A DNA stretch of 64,000 bases from an uncultured Pelagibacteraceae bacterium (GCA_902543575.1 CACBYV010000005.1:29013-93012); one strand, 5' to 3'; shown: positions 54,196 through 62,355, numbered from the stretch's first letter. Notes: generated by a model not told the origin, from the sequence alone. Numbers and translations: made by a program.

Positions 54196-55185
54196 TTAAA
54201 GTTTGTTTGCAGCTTTTACAAGTTGATCACCAACTCCACCAGCTCCACCTGTTCTAGAAATGTAATCATCAATAACAGATGACGATGCCTTTTTAAGAGC
54301 AGAAACTTCAGAACTACTTAGGTTTACAATGTTCATTCCATTTGCTTTTGCTTCTTTGTAAGCCCCAGCTTCAATGTTAGCCATGTCATCTCTAACAGCT
54401 TTTTCAGCTACTTTTGATGCTTCAGCTATAGCGTCTCTTTGTTTTTGAGTTAATGAGCTTAGCCATTTATCATTAGCAACAACAACGAATTCGATATCGC
54501 CATGATTTGTAACAGTTAAAGTATCCATTACTTGATATAATTTTCTAGATTTTACACCAGATACACCAGTCATACCTGCATCAACTGTATTTCTTTGGTA
54601 AGCTAAATATTGCTCAGATCCAGATATTAATGCTGGTTTACCACCTAAAGAGCTCACAAAAGCTCCAAGTGTTTTTCCAAATACTCTAATTTTTTTATCT
54701 TTAAAGTCAGCTGGAGTTTTCATCGGACCACCATTGGATAACATAATTGCTGACCCATAAGCTTGATAATAAAGTGGAACTGCTCCTGTCTTAGCTATTG
54801 CAGGATCAAGAATAGCTCTTATCTCGGATCCAGCTTGAGTTGCTTTTCTTACTTTTTGTTCTGAGTCAAATAAGAATGGAAGATAGAAAACATCAACTTC
54901 AGGATTAGTTCCTGCAAATCTTGTTATAGATGCAACACCAGCTTCGATTGCTCCTGAACCAACAGCTTGTGGAACTTCTTTATCTTTGTAAAGTTGCGCA
55001 GAGTCGTAAATCTCAACTTTAATGTCTGATCTTGATTCTAATTCTTTTTTAAATACCAAAAGGTTCTGACCTAAGTGAGCCTTTAATGGTAATTGAAGTG
55101 TAATTCTCATTTTTGTTTCTGCCAAACTCGCACTGGCAAAAGAAACGAAAATCAGAGAAAATATTATTCTTTTAAAGATTTTCAT
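54196..55185 (-). CDS. dctP: TRAP transporter periplasmic binding protein (DctP)
   Basis: A 329-aa DctP-family receptor with a signal peptide ('IIFSLIFVSFASASLA') cut near residue 22. 'RITLQLPLKAHLGQNLLVFK', 'DSAQLYKDKEVPQAVGSGAIE', 'FRIFGKT'-like 'KIRVFGKTLGAF' with the ligand Arg, and 'NTVDAGMTGVSGVKSRKLY' are typical. A Shine-Dalgarno (AGAGGGAAATAA) precedes it, nearly identical to that of tctC. Carboxylic acids are the usual ligands. Confidence 0.94.
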   Translation of the reverse strand: MKIFKRIIFSLIFVSFASASLAETKMRITLQLPLKAHLGQNLLVFKKELESRSDIKVEIYDSAQLYKDKEVPQAVGSGAIEAGVASITRFAGTNPEVDVFYLPFLFDSEQKVRKATQAGSEIRAILDPAIAKTGAVPLYYQAYGSAIMLSNGGPMKTPADFKDKKIRVFGKTLGAFVSSLGGKPALISGSEQYLAYQRNTVDAGMTGVSGVKSRKLYQVMDTLTVTNHGDIEFVVVANDKWLSSLTQKQRDAIAEASKVAEKAVRDDMANIEAGAYKEAKANGMNIVNLSSSEVSALKKASSSVIDDYISRTGGAGGVGDQLVKAANKL

Positions 55186-55260
55186 GTTATTTCCCTCTTT
55201 TTTGTTTAATCTGACTATTTAAGTCGACTTTAAAATTAAATACAATATTAATAATCATCA

Positions 55261-56160
55261 ATGAATTGGATAATTGTAGCTATTTCTGGGGCTTTTTTTC
55301 AAAATCTTAGATCAACTTTACAGAAAAAACTTAATCAAAAGGTATCAACTATTGCATCTACTTATGTAAGATTTGCTTATGCATTACCATTTGGGACAAT
55401 TTTATTTTTTTTGTATTTTCAAGACTTAAATGTAATCCCTGAAATTCTAAGTCAAAAAAAATTTATATTTAACGTATTATTAGGTTCAATTTTCCAAATA
55501 ATTTTTACATTTGTTTTACTTTACTTATTTAGATTTGCTAATTTTGTAGTTGGAACTTCATTAAGTAAGACTGAAGTTATTCAGGTTGCGATTTTTGAAT
55601 ATTTGATAATAGGGGACAAATTAAATAAATTTGGAATAACAGGTATTATCGTATCTACAATTGGAGTAATTATACTTTCGATTAAAGACTTAAGTTTATT
55701 TCTAAAAAACTTATTTTCAAAAACGACTTTAATTGGTTTATCCGCAGGGCTATTCTTGGGTTTAAGCGTTGTATATTTTAGAGCAGCAGCATTAACATTG
55801 GAAAATTTTAGTAATAACTTTGAAAAAGCTATAGCAACCCTATTTTTTGGTCTAGTTATACAAACAACATTAGTTACTATTTATTTAATTATATTTGAAA
55901 AGTCACAGTTTAAAAAATTATATGAAAACAAGTACGAATGTTTGACAGCAGGATTAGCTGGATTTCTCGCAACATTATCTTGGTTTTATGCTTTTACGTT
56001 AATACAGTCTTCATTTGTTAGAGCTATCGGCCAAATAGAATTATTATTTAGCTATGTGTCTTCAAAGTATATGTTTAAAGAAAAAGTCAAAATTACAGAA
56101 ATTTTAGGGATAATTATATTTGTAGTAGGTGTACTAATTTTACTACTTAATAAAAGCTAA
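55261..56160 (+). CDS. EamA/DMT-family transporter
   Basis: A 299-aa membrane protein with ten hydrophobic segments. 'FAYALPFGTILFFLYF', 'VGTSLSKTEVIQVAIFEYLI' and the second-half 'RAIGQIELLFSYVSSKYMFKEKV' are DMT-like. It is divergent from dctP and overlaps the convergent SMR gene by 4 nt. Substrate unknown. Confidence 0.82.
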   Translation: MNWIIVAISGAFFQNLRSTLQKKLNQKVSTIASTYVRFAYALPFGTILFFLYFQDLNVIPEILSQKKFIFNVLLGSIFQIIFTFVLLYLFRFANFVVGTSLSKTEVIQVAIFEYLIIGDKLNKFGITGIIVSTIGVIILSIKDLSLFLKNLFSKTTLIGLSAGLFLGLSVVYFRAAALTLENFSNNFEKAIATLFFGLVIQTTLVTIYLIIFEKSQFKKLYENKYECLTAGLAGFLATLSWFYAFTLIQSSFVRAIGQIELLFSYVSSKYMFKEKVKITEILGIIIFVVGVLILLLNKS

Positions 56161-56492
56161 TTAATTCTTCCAAGATAATTAACCATTACAACACCAATAA
56201 TAATTAAAAAAATCCCAATTAACCCATACATATTTGGTATCTGGTTATATTTAATCATACCGAAGACTAAAATAGCAGCCACTGTTGTCCCACTATAAGT
56301 AGCATAAGTAAAACCTACAGGTATCATAGACATAGCTTTTGCAAGTCCATACATAGTTATACACATAAAAGCTATTGATAATATCGTTGGGGTTAATTTT
56401 GAAAATCCATCTGAAATTTTAGCAAAACTATTTGCAGCAATTCCTGTTGATATAGCTAATACTAAATAAATATAACCAGATAATGGTTTCAT
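56157..56492 (-). CDS. SMR-family small membrane transporter, subunit 2
   Basis: A 111-aa four-helix SMR-type protein. 'LVLAISTGIAANSFAKISDGF' and 'PVGFTYATYSGTTVAAILVFGMIKYNQIPN' match SMR helices. The first-helix catalytic Glu14 of EmrE appears to be replaced: the helix reads 'ISTGIAANSFAK' where EmrE-type proteins have a Glu. It overlaps its paralogue by 4 nt, suggesting a heterodimer. It is the last gene of a ten-gene leftward operon. Confidence 0.82.
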   Translation of the reverse strand: MKPLSGYIYLVLAISTGIAANSFAKISDGFSKLTPTILSIAFMCITMYGLAKAMSMIPVGFTYATYSGTTVAAILVFGMIKYNQIPNMYGLIGIFLIIIGVVMVNYLGRIN

Positions 56493-56824
56493 TTATTTGT
56501 TCCTAATAAGTTAACTATTAAGACACCCGATATAATTAAAATCAATCCAATTATTGTATAAAAATTTGGTACTTGATTAAATTTTATAACACCAACAGCA
56601 GCTGTTGCAATTATACATAAGCCTGCAAAAGAGGCATATGTTATTCCAACTGGTATACTTTTCATAACTAAAGACAAAGTATACATGCATCCAACAATTG
56701 TTACTGCTGTGATTATGCTAGGTATTAATAATGTAAAACCTTGAGCACTTTTAGCAAAACTGTTAGATGCTGTTCCAAGAATTACTGCGATTAATAAAAT
56801 TATATAAGCAGTTATATTATTCAT
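56489..56824 (-). CDS. SMR-family small membrane transporter, subunit 1
   Basis: A four-helix SMR-type protein, paralogue of the next gene ('LGTASNSFAKSAQGFTLL', 'PVGITYASFAGLCIIATAAVGVIKFNQVPN'). The track start at 56881 lies inside the isomerase-like gene; the ATG at 56824 ('MNNITAYIILL') is the natural start and gives 111 aa, the same length as its partner. It overlaps the upstream gene by 8 nt. Also here no Glu is seen at the usual helix-1 position. Confidence 0.82.
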   Translation of the reverse strand: MNNITAYIILLIAVILGTASNSFAKSAQGFTLLIPSIITAVTIVGCMYTLSLVMKSIPVGITYASFAGLCIIATAAVGVIKFNQVPNFYTIIGLILIISGVLIVNLLGTNK

Positions 56825-57413
56825 TTGCCTTCGACCATTTGATTGCATCTTCCATTCTATCATCTCCCCAGAATATTTCATTTTTTACAACAAATGACGG
56901 ACTTCCAAATATTTTGTTTTTTCTAGCTTTTTCTGTATTTGATAAATAAATATTATTTATTTCCTCAGAGCTTGCCTCTGAAACAATCTTTTCTTTATCT
57001 AAGCTTAGTTTTTCGCAGATTTCACTCAAGTTGGGTTCAACAGCAGGCTCTTTTCCTTCTTGAAACCATCGTTTATACGTAAGCTGAACGTAATCTACAC
57101 CCCAGTTATTTTTTAAACCTAATATTGCAATTTTATTAGCTAAATCAAATTCTGTTAAAGGGTAAGGGACTGGTGTTTTGGCAAAAAATCCATAATTTTT
57201 TGCTCGTCTTTCTATGTCCCTCCACATGTAATCTACTTTATTTTTTTTTTCTTTAGGAAAGGGAACATTGTTCATTTCTTTCATTATTGCTCTCACACTA
57301 AAAGGAGTCCAGTTAAACTTAATTTGATGTTGTTTTTCTGCTTCTAGTGCTCGAGTAACGGAAAGATAGGTATAAGTACTTCCAATAGAAAAATAAAAAT
57401 CTATGTTGTTCAC
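56817..57413 (-). CDS. 2-hydroxychromene-2-carboxylate isomerase-like (DsbA/kappa-GST fold)
   Basis: A 198-aa thioredoxin-fold protein of the HCCA-isomerase / kappa-GST family. 'IDFYFSIGSTYTYLS' (the Ser of the GSH site), 'WTPFSVRAIMKEM', 'KVDYMWRDIERRAKNYG' and 'IFGSPSFVVKNEIFWGDDRMEDAI' are the family blocks. Relatives isomerise aromatic-ring-cleavage products with glutathione. The ATG abuts the stop of the upstream NTF2-like gene. The substrate here is unknown. Confidence 0.88.
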   Translation of the reverse strand: MNNIDFYFSIGSTYTYLSVTRALEAEKQHQIKFNWTPFSVRAIMKEMNNVPFPKEKKNKVDYMWRDIERRAKNYGFFAKTPVPYPLTEFDLANKIAILGLKNNWGVDYVQLTYKRWFQEGKEPAVEPNLSEICEKLSLDKEKIVSEASSEEINNIYLSNTEKARKNKIFGSPSFVVKNEIFWGDDRMEDAIKWSKANE

Positions 57414-57734
57414 TTATTTTGGCATTGGCGTTGCGCCAGTCTCTAAACTAATCATTTTACCATCTTTGTATTTGTAGACTGCCATAACTGCTTCTACATT
57501 ACCATCATCAAATGTTACGAACGCATGGTGAACACCAACTTCATCATTTTCATAAACAATTCTAGTTTTATCTTGCTTGATATCACCACTCATTGCCCAT
57601 TTGATAACATCACCTTTAGTTAAAACACTCCCTGATTTATGCATTGTGAATTTAAAATCATCATGCAAAAGTTCGTTCATTGCTGCTTCATCTTTATTTT
57701 TAATTGCAGCACTATATTTTTCTAATATTGACAT
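57414..57734 (-). CDS. SnoaL/NTF2-like protein
   Basis: A 106-aa cone-shaped NTF2-fold protein: 'YSAAIKNKDEAAMNELLHDDFKFTMH' followed by alternating strands ('HHAFVTFDDGNVEAVMAVYKYKDGKMISLE'). Family members range from polyketide cyclases to isomerases and pure binding domains. No catalytic residue set can be named. It is a member of the leftward small-protein operon. Confidence 0.75.
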   Translation of the reverse strand: MSILEKYSAAIKNKDEAAMNELLHDDFKFTMHKSGSVLTKGDVIKWAMSGDIKQDKTRIVYENDEVGVHHAFVTFDDGNVEAVMAVYKYKDGKMISLETGATPMPK

Positions 57735-57745
57735 TTTTTTCTCCT

Positions 57746-58036
57746 TTATGCTCCTTTAATTATTAATGTATTTGATACTGTATTATCTAATCTAATTTGT
57801 CTGATAGGTTTATATATTTCTGAATTGTACCACTCAAAAACTTTTTCATAGGATGGGAATTTAATTACAACAGTTCTTGGATATTTCCACTCACCTTCAA
57901 TAACTTCATTTTCGCCACCTCTTATTATGTATTCGCCGCCAAACATTTGAGCAGTTGGAGGAGCTTTTTCCAAATACTCTTTGTAATTTTCAGGATTTAG
58001 CACATTAATATTTAATATGATATATCCTGAAGGCAT
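57746..58036 (-). CDS. DUF1330-family protein
   Basis: A 96-aa ferredoxin-like (dimeric alpha-beta barrel) protein. 'GYIILNINVLNPENYKEYLEKAPPTAQMFGGEYIIRGG' and 'RTVVIKFPSYEKVFEWYNSEIYKPI' are DUF1330 features. No established function. It lies 11 nt upstream of the NTF2-like gene in the same operon. Confidence 0.87.
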   Translation of the reverse strand: MPSGYIILNINVLNPENYKEYLEKAPPTAQMFGGEYIIRGGENEVIEGEWKYPRTVVIKFPSYEKVFEWYNSEIYKPIRQIRLDNTVSNTLIIKGA

Positions 58037-58059
58037 TACAAACCTTATTACAAAAATTA

Positions 58060-58350
58060 TTACATATCTACTTTATTTAATTCGTAGACACTGTAACTTT
58101 CCATAACTTCTTTCATAACTGGACCTGATACTGGATTACTTCCATCTATAAACGCTTTAAGGGCAGCTTTATCGGTCACAAAAATTTTAAACATTACTGT
58201 TTTTTTGTCAGGTGCAACTGTTCCAATTGTTTTTGATACATTTGCAACTTTCGATCTCTCTGCCATACCAGCATCCGATTGCATAAAGCCCATAAACTTT
58301 TCTAGCATCCCTTCTTTAAGGTGAGCTACTACTAATGTTTCTGTTTCCAT
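58060..58350 (-). CDS. Small ferredoxin-fold protein, unknown
   Basis: A 96-aa protein with beta-alpha-beta pattern ('TLVVAHLKEGMLEKFMGFM ... VMFKIFVTDKAALKAFIDG'). It resembles antibiotic-monooxygenase-like or DUF3764-type dimeric barrels but I cannot assign a family with certainty. It has the same length as the two flanking small proteins, which suggests shared ancestry or a hetero-oligomer. Shine-Dalgarno AAAGGA is present. Confidence 0.7.
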   Translation of the reverse strand: METETLVVAHLKEGMLEKFMGFMQSDAGMAERSKVANVSKTIGTVAPDKKTVMFKIFVTDKAALKAFIDGSNPVSGPVMKEVMESYSVYELNKVDM

Positions 58351-58377
58351 CTTTTATCCTTTCTTTATATTGATTGT

Positions 58378-58668
58378 TTATCCACTAAAATTTTCCATAA
58401 AATCTTCGTGCATTGGTGTAACCTTTGCTGAATCTAAATCCACACCTGCTTCAGCTCTTGCTGCATGAAGTTCTTTGTCATTTTTAAATGCTTCAAAACC
58501 TTCCATGGTTGCATACTTAACGATTACAGTAAATTTTGTAGGGTCTTCTTTAGATACACCAGCAAAGATAATAGTAGCACCAAATCCTTTAATTTTTTCA
58601 GCATTTGCTTTTACCATATTCATCCAAGATGAAAATGATTTTATATTTTCTTCTATTTTTATGATCAT
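58378..58668 (-). CDS. Small ferredoxin-fold protein, DUF3764-like
   Basis: A 96-aa protein with an N-terminal strand, a helix 'FSSWMNMVKANAEKIKGFG', then 'ATIIFAGVSKEDPTKFTVIVKYATMEGFEAFKND'. It resembles the DUF3764/ABM-type barrel. Function unknown. Shine-Dalgarno AGGAAAAAG precedes the start. It sits between a secreted cupin and another 96-aa protein. Confidence 0.7.
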   Translation of the reverse strand: MIIKIEENIKSFSSWMNMVKANAEKIKGFGATIIFAGVSKEDPTKFTVIVKYATMEGFEAFKNDKELHAARAEAGVDLDSAKVTPMHEDFMENFSG

Positions 58669-58681
58669 TTCTTTTTCCTTT

Positions 58682-59080
58682 CTATTTAACTGGAGTCATA
58701 ATCTTCTGACCTTCGACTCCAATTGCAACTACTATTGCTTTAGCAGGCACATTTCCAATATTTTTCGACTCGTGTACAATTCCAACATCTTCAACAAATG
58801 CATCACCAGCTTTGAATACTTGGGTTTTTCCTTCGTGAATTAATTCAATTTCACCTTGCTGGATCATAATTAAAACTGGAAATGAGTGCGTATGAGGAGT
58901 TACTGGAGCTCCTACAGGCACAGTAAATTCAAAAGCTGTTATTTTTGCTTTTCCAGTAGGGTATACAATATCATTTCCCATTCCTGTTTGACTTGTTGAT
59001 AGAATTCTCTTTACATGGCTATCTGCGTAAACATTAGCTGTAAATAAACTTAATATTAATACTAAAATTGTTTTTTTCAT
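58682..59080 (-). CDS. Secreted cupin-domain protein
   Basis: A 132-aa protein with a signal peptide ('ILVLILSLFTANVYA', cut near residue 20) and one cupin barrel. 'PVGAPVTPHTHSFPVLIMIQQGEIELIHEG' holds two of the metal-binding His, and 'KAGDAFVEDVGIVHESKNIG' holds the later His. It should therefore act in the periplasm. Similar proteins bind metals or aromatic substrates; the role here is unknown. Confidence 0.83.
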   Translation of the reverse strand: MKKTILVLILSLFTANVYADSHVKRILSTSQTGMGNDIVYPTGKAKITAFEFTVPVGAPVTPHTHSFPVLIMIQQGEIELIHEGKTQVFKAGDAFVEDVGIVHESKNIGNVPAKAIVVAIGVEGQKIMTPVK

Positions 59081-59092
59081 TTTTCCTTTCAG

Positions 59093-59560
59093 TTAGTTCA
59101 AATTATAAGTACCAACGATTTGATTGTAAGATTGTACAACTCCATCTTTAGCTGAGTCAATTTGCGCATAAGATGTTGTTCCACCTCCAGAAATATTCTC
59201 ATATTTCCCTGTTCCACTTACAAACTTCCATCTTAATATTTTTCCCATTACGCCTTCGTAATGTGTTGTTGTAGTACTACCATCTTCAAATTTGTTTATA
59301 CAAACGCCTGTCTCAAAACCTTTTCCTTTAAGTCCAACAATTGATCCAACACAATATGATGAAGATCTGTCACCAAAAGTTGTTCCCTCAATAGCTTTAT
59401 TACCAATAGTTCCTTCATATATTATCGAAAAATTGCCTTTATCATCACCTATAACTTTAGAAGTGCCAGAGAAAAAACCAGTTTGTTTAATTTGTCCTTG
59501 CTCAGCAAAAGCTGTACTTGACATAAATACGAAAATTAAAATAAAATATAATTTTTTCAT
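59093..59560 (-). CDS. Secreted beta-barrel protein (allene-oxide-cyclase-like), unknown
   Basis: A 155-aa protein with a signal peptide ('LYFILIFVFMSSTAFA') and a beta-rich mature part ending in 'WKFVSGTGKYENISGGGTTSYAQ', the pattern seen in small barrel proteins related to allene oxide cyclase. Two cysteines ('SSYCVGS', 'ETGVCINK') may form a disulfide. Function not known. Second gene in the leftward small-protein operon. Confidence 0.7.
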   Translation of the reverse strand: MKKLYFILIFVFMSSTAFAEQGQIKQTGFFSGTSKVIGDDKGNFSIIYEGTIGNKAIEGTTFGDRSSSYCVGSIVGLKGKGFETGVCINKFEDGSTTTTHYEGVMGKILRWKFVSGTGKYENISGGGTTSYAQIDSAKDGVVQSYNQIVGTYNLN

Positions 59561-59566
59561 AAACTC

Positions 59567-59941
59567 TTACTTCTTAATTGCATTGAACATGCTTAGTGTG
59601 TCATCAAACGCAATAAATAATGTCAGTTTACCATCATCGCCTACTTCAAAATAATGACCAAAAATAGTATCCATGCCATCTGCCTTAGCAGTTGCTTTAA
59701 CAAACACTTTATTCCCCTCACTAATCATCATATCAGGGGTTACTGAAAAATTACTCCAAAGATTTGGAACTTGCATCATGGTTTTCATATATGCCTCTTT
59801 GCCTTTATGAGTTCCTGACATTGGATGTTTATCCCCAGGATAAATCCAAGTGATATCATCATGTACCATTTCCATAAATCCCTCCATATCTCCTTTGCCA
59901 AAAAGTTCATATCCTTTTTTAACTACATCTTTTGCGTCCAT
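59567..59941 (-). CDS. SnoaL-like protein
   Basis: A 124-aa SnoaL-fold protein: 'YELFGKGDMEGFMEMVHDDITWIYPGDKHPMSGTHKGKEA' is the classic opening of the family, followed by 'VFVKATAKADGMDTIFGHYFEV'. Such proteins bind or transform small polar or aromatic compounds. It leads the ten-gene leftward operon with a Shine-Dalgarno (AAGGAAA) and an inverted repeat about 50 nt upstream. Confidence 0.87.
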   Translation of the reverse strand: MDAKDVVKKGYELFGKGDMEGFMEMVHDDITWIYPGDKHPMSGTHKGKEAYMKTMMQVPNLWSNFSVTPDMMISEGNKVFVKATAKADGMDTIFGHYFEVGDDGKLTLFIAFDDTLSMFNAIKK

Positions 59942-59989
59942 AAAATTTCCTTAATTTTTTAATTATTATTATTTATTGTAAGTTAAAAA

Positions 59990-60007
59990 TGTAATGGTTT
60001 TATTACA
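59990..60007. promoter_or_regulatory. Inverted repeat TGTAAT-N6-ATTACA, candidate operator
   Basis: A perfect 6-6-6 inverted repeat lies 49 nt upstream of the first ATG of the small-protein operon and 17 nt past the cysK stop. Its form is like sites bound by dimeric helix-turn-helix regulators (for example the TyrR box, TGTAAA-N6-TTTACA, 10 of 12 matches). No regulator gene is near. Confidence 0.45.
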
Positions 60008-60023
60008 GTGCTGGTATGCGTGA

Positions 60024-61025
60024 TTATATCCAGTCGGGATAAGGCAAACCTTTTTCAATTAAAAAAGGTTTATTAAACATCTTTGAGTTGTATCTGTCTG
60101 ATTTGTCGCAAAGAATAGTGACAATAGTTTTACCTGGTCCTAATTTTTTCCCTAATCTAATTGCACCTGCAATATTTACTCCACAACTTGTTCCAAGACT
60201 TAAACCTTCATTTTTGATTAAATCATATAGTATTGGCAAAGATTCTTTATCTTCAATTGAAAAAGCTCCATCTATTTTTGCTTCTGCAAAATTAGCAGTT
60301 ACTCTGCTGGATCCAATGCCCTCAGTTATTGATCCACCTTCAGCTTTTAGCTCTCCGTTTTCAATATGATTGTAAAGAGAGGATCCCTTTGGATCTGATA
60401 GATAAATTTTTATATCTTTATTTTTTTCTTTTAAAAAAGTACTTACTCCACCAATAGTTCCACCAGTTCCAGAAGAACATACAAATCCATCAACTTTACC
60501 TTCTGTTTGTTCCCAAATCTCGGGACCCGTTGTATTGTAGTGACCTTTAGAGTTTGCGGTATTATCAAATTGGTTTGCCCAAACAACTCCGTGATTATTT
60601 GAACTTTTTAGCTCCTCAGCCATTCTAGCAGCAACTTTAACAAAGTTATTTTCATCTTTATAAGGTTTTGGTGGAACTAATTTTAAATCTGCACCAATAT
60701 TTCTTAATGTATCTTTTTTTTCTTGAGTTTGATTATCATTCATTACAATAATCGTTTTGTAACCTAGTGAATTTCCAATAAGGCATAAACCAATACCAGT
60801 GTTTCCTGCAGTTCCTTCTACAATTATTCCACCTTTAGATATTAATTTTTTTTGTTCAGCATCCCTTATTAAAGCAAGTGCTGCTCTGTCTTTTACAGAT
60901 CCTCCTGGATTTAAATATTCGGCTTTACCATAAATGTTACAGCCAGTTATTTCAGATGCAGCTTTCAGTTTTATTAAAGGAGTATTTCCAATTGATTGGA
61001 TAAAATCATCCTTGTAATTTTTCAT
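60024..61025 (-). CDS. cysK: Cysteine synthase A
   Basis: A 333-aa PLP enzyme that makes cysteine from O-acetylserine and sulfide. 'SIGNTPLIKLKAASEITGC', 'NPGGSVKDRAALALI' (PLP lysine), 'GTAGNTGIGLCLIGNSLGYK', 'CSSGTGGTIGGVS' (phosphate loop) and 'GLSLGTSCGVNI' are intact. It is slightly longer than CysK of E. coli. Its ATG overlaps the cysE stop by one base, so the two steps of cysteine synthesis are coupled. Confidence 0.94.
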   Translation of the reverse strand: MKNYKDDFIQSIGNTPLIKLKAASEITGCNIYGKAEYLNPGGSVKDRAALALIRDAEQKKLISKGGIIVEGTAGNTGIGLCLIGNSLGYKTIIVMNDNQTQEKKDTLRNIGADLKLVPPKPYKDENNFVKVAARMAEELKSSNNHGVVWANQFDNTANSKGHYNTTGPEIWEQTEGKVDGFVCSSGTGGTIGGVSTFLKEKNKDIKIYLSDPKGSSLYNHIENGELKAEGGSITEGIGSSRVTANFAEAKIDGAFSIEDKESLPILYDLIKNEGLSLGTSCGVNIAGAIRLGKKLGPGKTIVTILCDKSDRYNSKMFNKPFLIEKGLPYPDWI

Positions 61026-61600
61026 TATTCTTTTTCCTCATTGCCATTTGTAACAGCATAAGGTTTAAATTCTTCAGTTGCTGTTCCAACATTCTTGGCA
61101 GGTATTCCTACCATAACAGCATTTTCAGGAACATTTTTTGTGACAACTGCATTAGCTCCAATTCTTGCATTTTTCCCTACAACTACAGGCCCCAAAATCT
61201 GCGCTCCTGAACCAACAACAACATTATCATGAAGAGTAGGGTGTCTTTTAATTTCTCTTTGATCATTGGAATTTATGCTTGGAGATATTCCACCTAAAGT
61301 AACCATATGATAAATTGTTACGTTATCTGCAATGTCAGATGTTTCACCTATAACAACGCCCATACCGTGATCAATAAATAAATTTTTACCTATCTTAGCT
61401 CTTGGATGAATTTCAATACCAGTTAAAAATCTTGAAAATTGAGAAATTATTCTTGCGATAAGATCAAATTTTGCAGTAGCAAAAAAATTTGCAATTCTGT
61501 GAAAAAATACAGCCTTAACACCGGGGTAAGTTAATATTACACTTAACTTAGATCTTGCTGCTGGATCCCTATCAATAATTGATTGCAAATAGTCATTCAT
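61025..61600 (-). CDS. cysE: Serine O-acetyltransferase (short CysE/EpsC type)
   Basis: A 191-aa left-handed beta-helix acetyltransferase that makes O-acetylserine. '[29 protein letters not shown]', '[30 protein letters not shown]' (catalytic His), 'HMVTLGG' and '[22 protein letters not shown]' are diagnostic. The long N-terminal helical domain of E. coli CysE is mostly absent, as in many short bacterial forms. Followed directly by cysK. Confidence 0.94.
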   Translation of the reverse strand: MNDYLQSIIDRDPAARSKLSVILTYPGVKAVFFHRIANFFATAKFDLIARIISQFSRFLTGIEIHPRAKIGKNLFIDHGMGVVIGETSDIADNVTIYHMVTLGGISPSINSNDQREIKRHPTLHDNVVVGSGAQILGPVVVGKNARIGANAVVTKNVPENAVMVGIPAKNVGTATEEFKPYAVTNGNEEKE

Positions 61601-61637
61601 AGACAGCCTATATAGTTATTAATGTTGGAATTTAAAG

Positions 61638-62333
61638 TTAATTAATATTGTCTAAAGTAAGCCCTTTTACATTAGCTGGCACTGCGACATCCATCATTTT
61701 TGGATTTGCAAGATTTAGATTATTCATTATATCCGCGTATTCTTCCTTTGAACTTACTTGTAATCTTGGATTATTATTTTTTTCATTTTCAATAGTGGAA
61801 AATTTCTTGCCATTATAATCATGAGCTGGAAATACGAGAGTTTTTTCGGGTAATTTTAATAATTTATTAAATATAGAATCATAAGCATCGTAAGCATTAC
61901 CATTTTGAAAATCTGTTCTACCACTTCCATTTATTAAAAGTGTATCTCCAGTAAAAACTCTATCATTCATCAAAAAACTATAAGAGCAGTCAGTATGACC
62001 AGGAGTATAAATTGCTTGAAGTTCAACTTCTTCAACTTTAATTTTTTCACCATCTTTAATTCTTAGATCTATCACTTCTGATTTAGATTTTTCTCCCATA
62101 ACTCTTATACAGTTTGTTCTTTTATTTAATTCATTTAACGCTGAGATATGATCAGCATGAATGTGAGTATCAATTACTTTAACAAGTTTAAGATCTAAAT
62201 TATTTAATATAGTTGAATACTCATCAGAATGTTCAATGACCGGATCAATTATTAATGCTTCTCTACCTTCCCCACTTGCAATTATATAAGTGTACGTAGA
62301 AGATTTTTGATCGAAAAGTTGTTCAAATATCAT
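61638..62333 (-). CDS. Persulfide-dioxygenase-like metallo-beta-lactamase-fold protein
   Basis: A 231-aa MBL-fold enzyme of the ETHE1/Blh group. 'FEQLFDQKSSTYTYIIASG' opens it, 'DTHIHADHISALNEL' is the HxHxDH metal motif, 'YTPGHTDCSYSFLMNDRVFTGDTLLI' gives the next His and Asp, and 'VFPAHDYNGK' the last His. ETHE1-type proteins oxidise glutathione persulfide to sulfite. Placement just upstream of cysE-cysK supports a sulfur role. Glyoxalase II is a less likely alternative. Confidence 0.85.
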   Translation of the reverse strand: MIFEQLFDQKSSTYTYIIASGEGREALIIDPVIEHSDEYSTILNNLDLKLVKVIDTHIHADHISALNELNKRTNCIRVMGEKSKSEVIDLRIKDGEKIKVEEVELQAIYTPGHTDCSYSFLMNDRVFTGDTLLINGSGRTDFQNGNAYDAYDSIFNKLLKLPEKTLVFPAHDYNGKKFSTIENEKNNNPRLQVSSKEEYADIMNNLNLANPKMMDVAVPANVKGLTLDNIN

Positions 62334-62355
62334 AAATACCTAACTTTATAAAAGT

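Noticed and set aside
55219-55232. Short palindrome AAGTCGACTT upstream of dctP
   Set aside because: Ten bases only, and flanks do not extend the symmetry.
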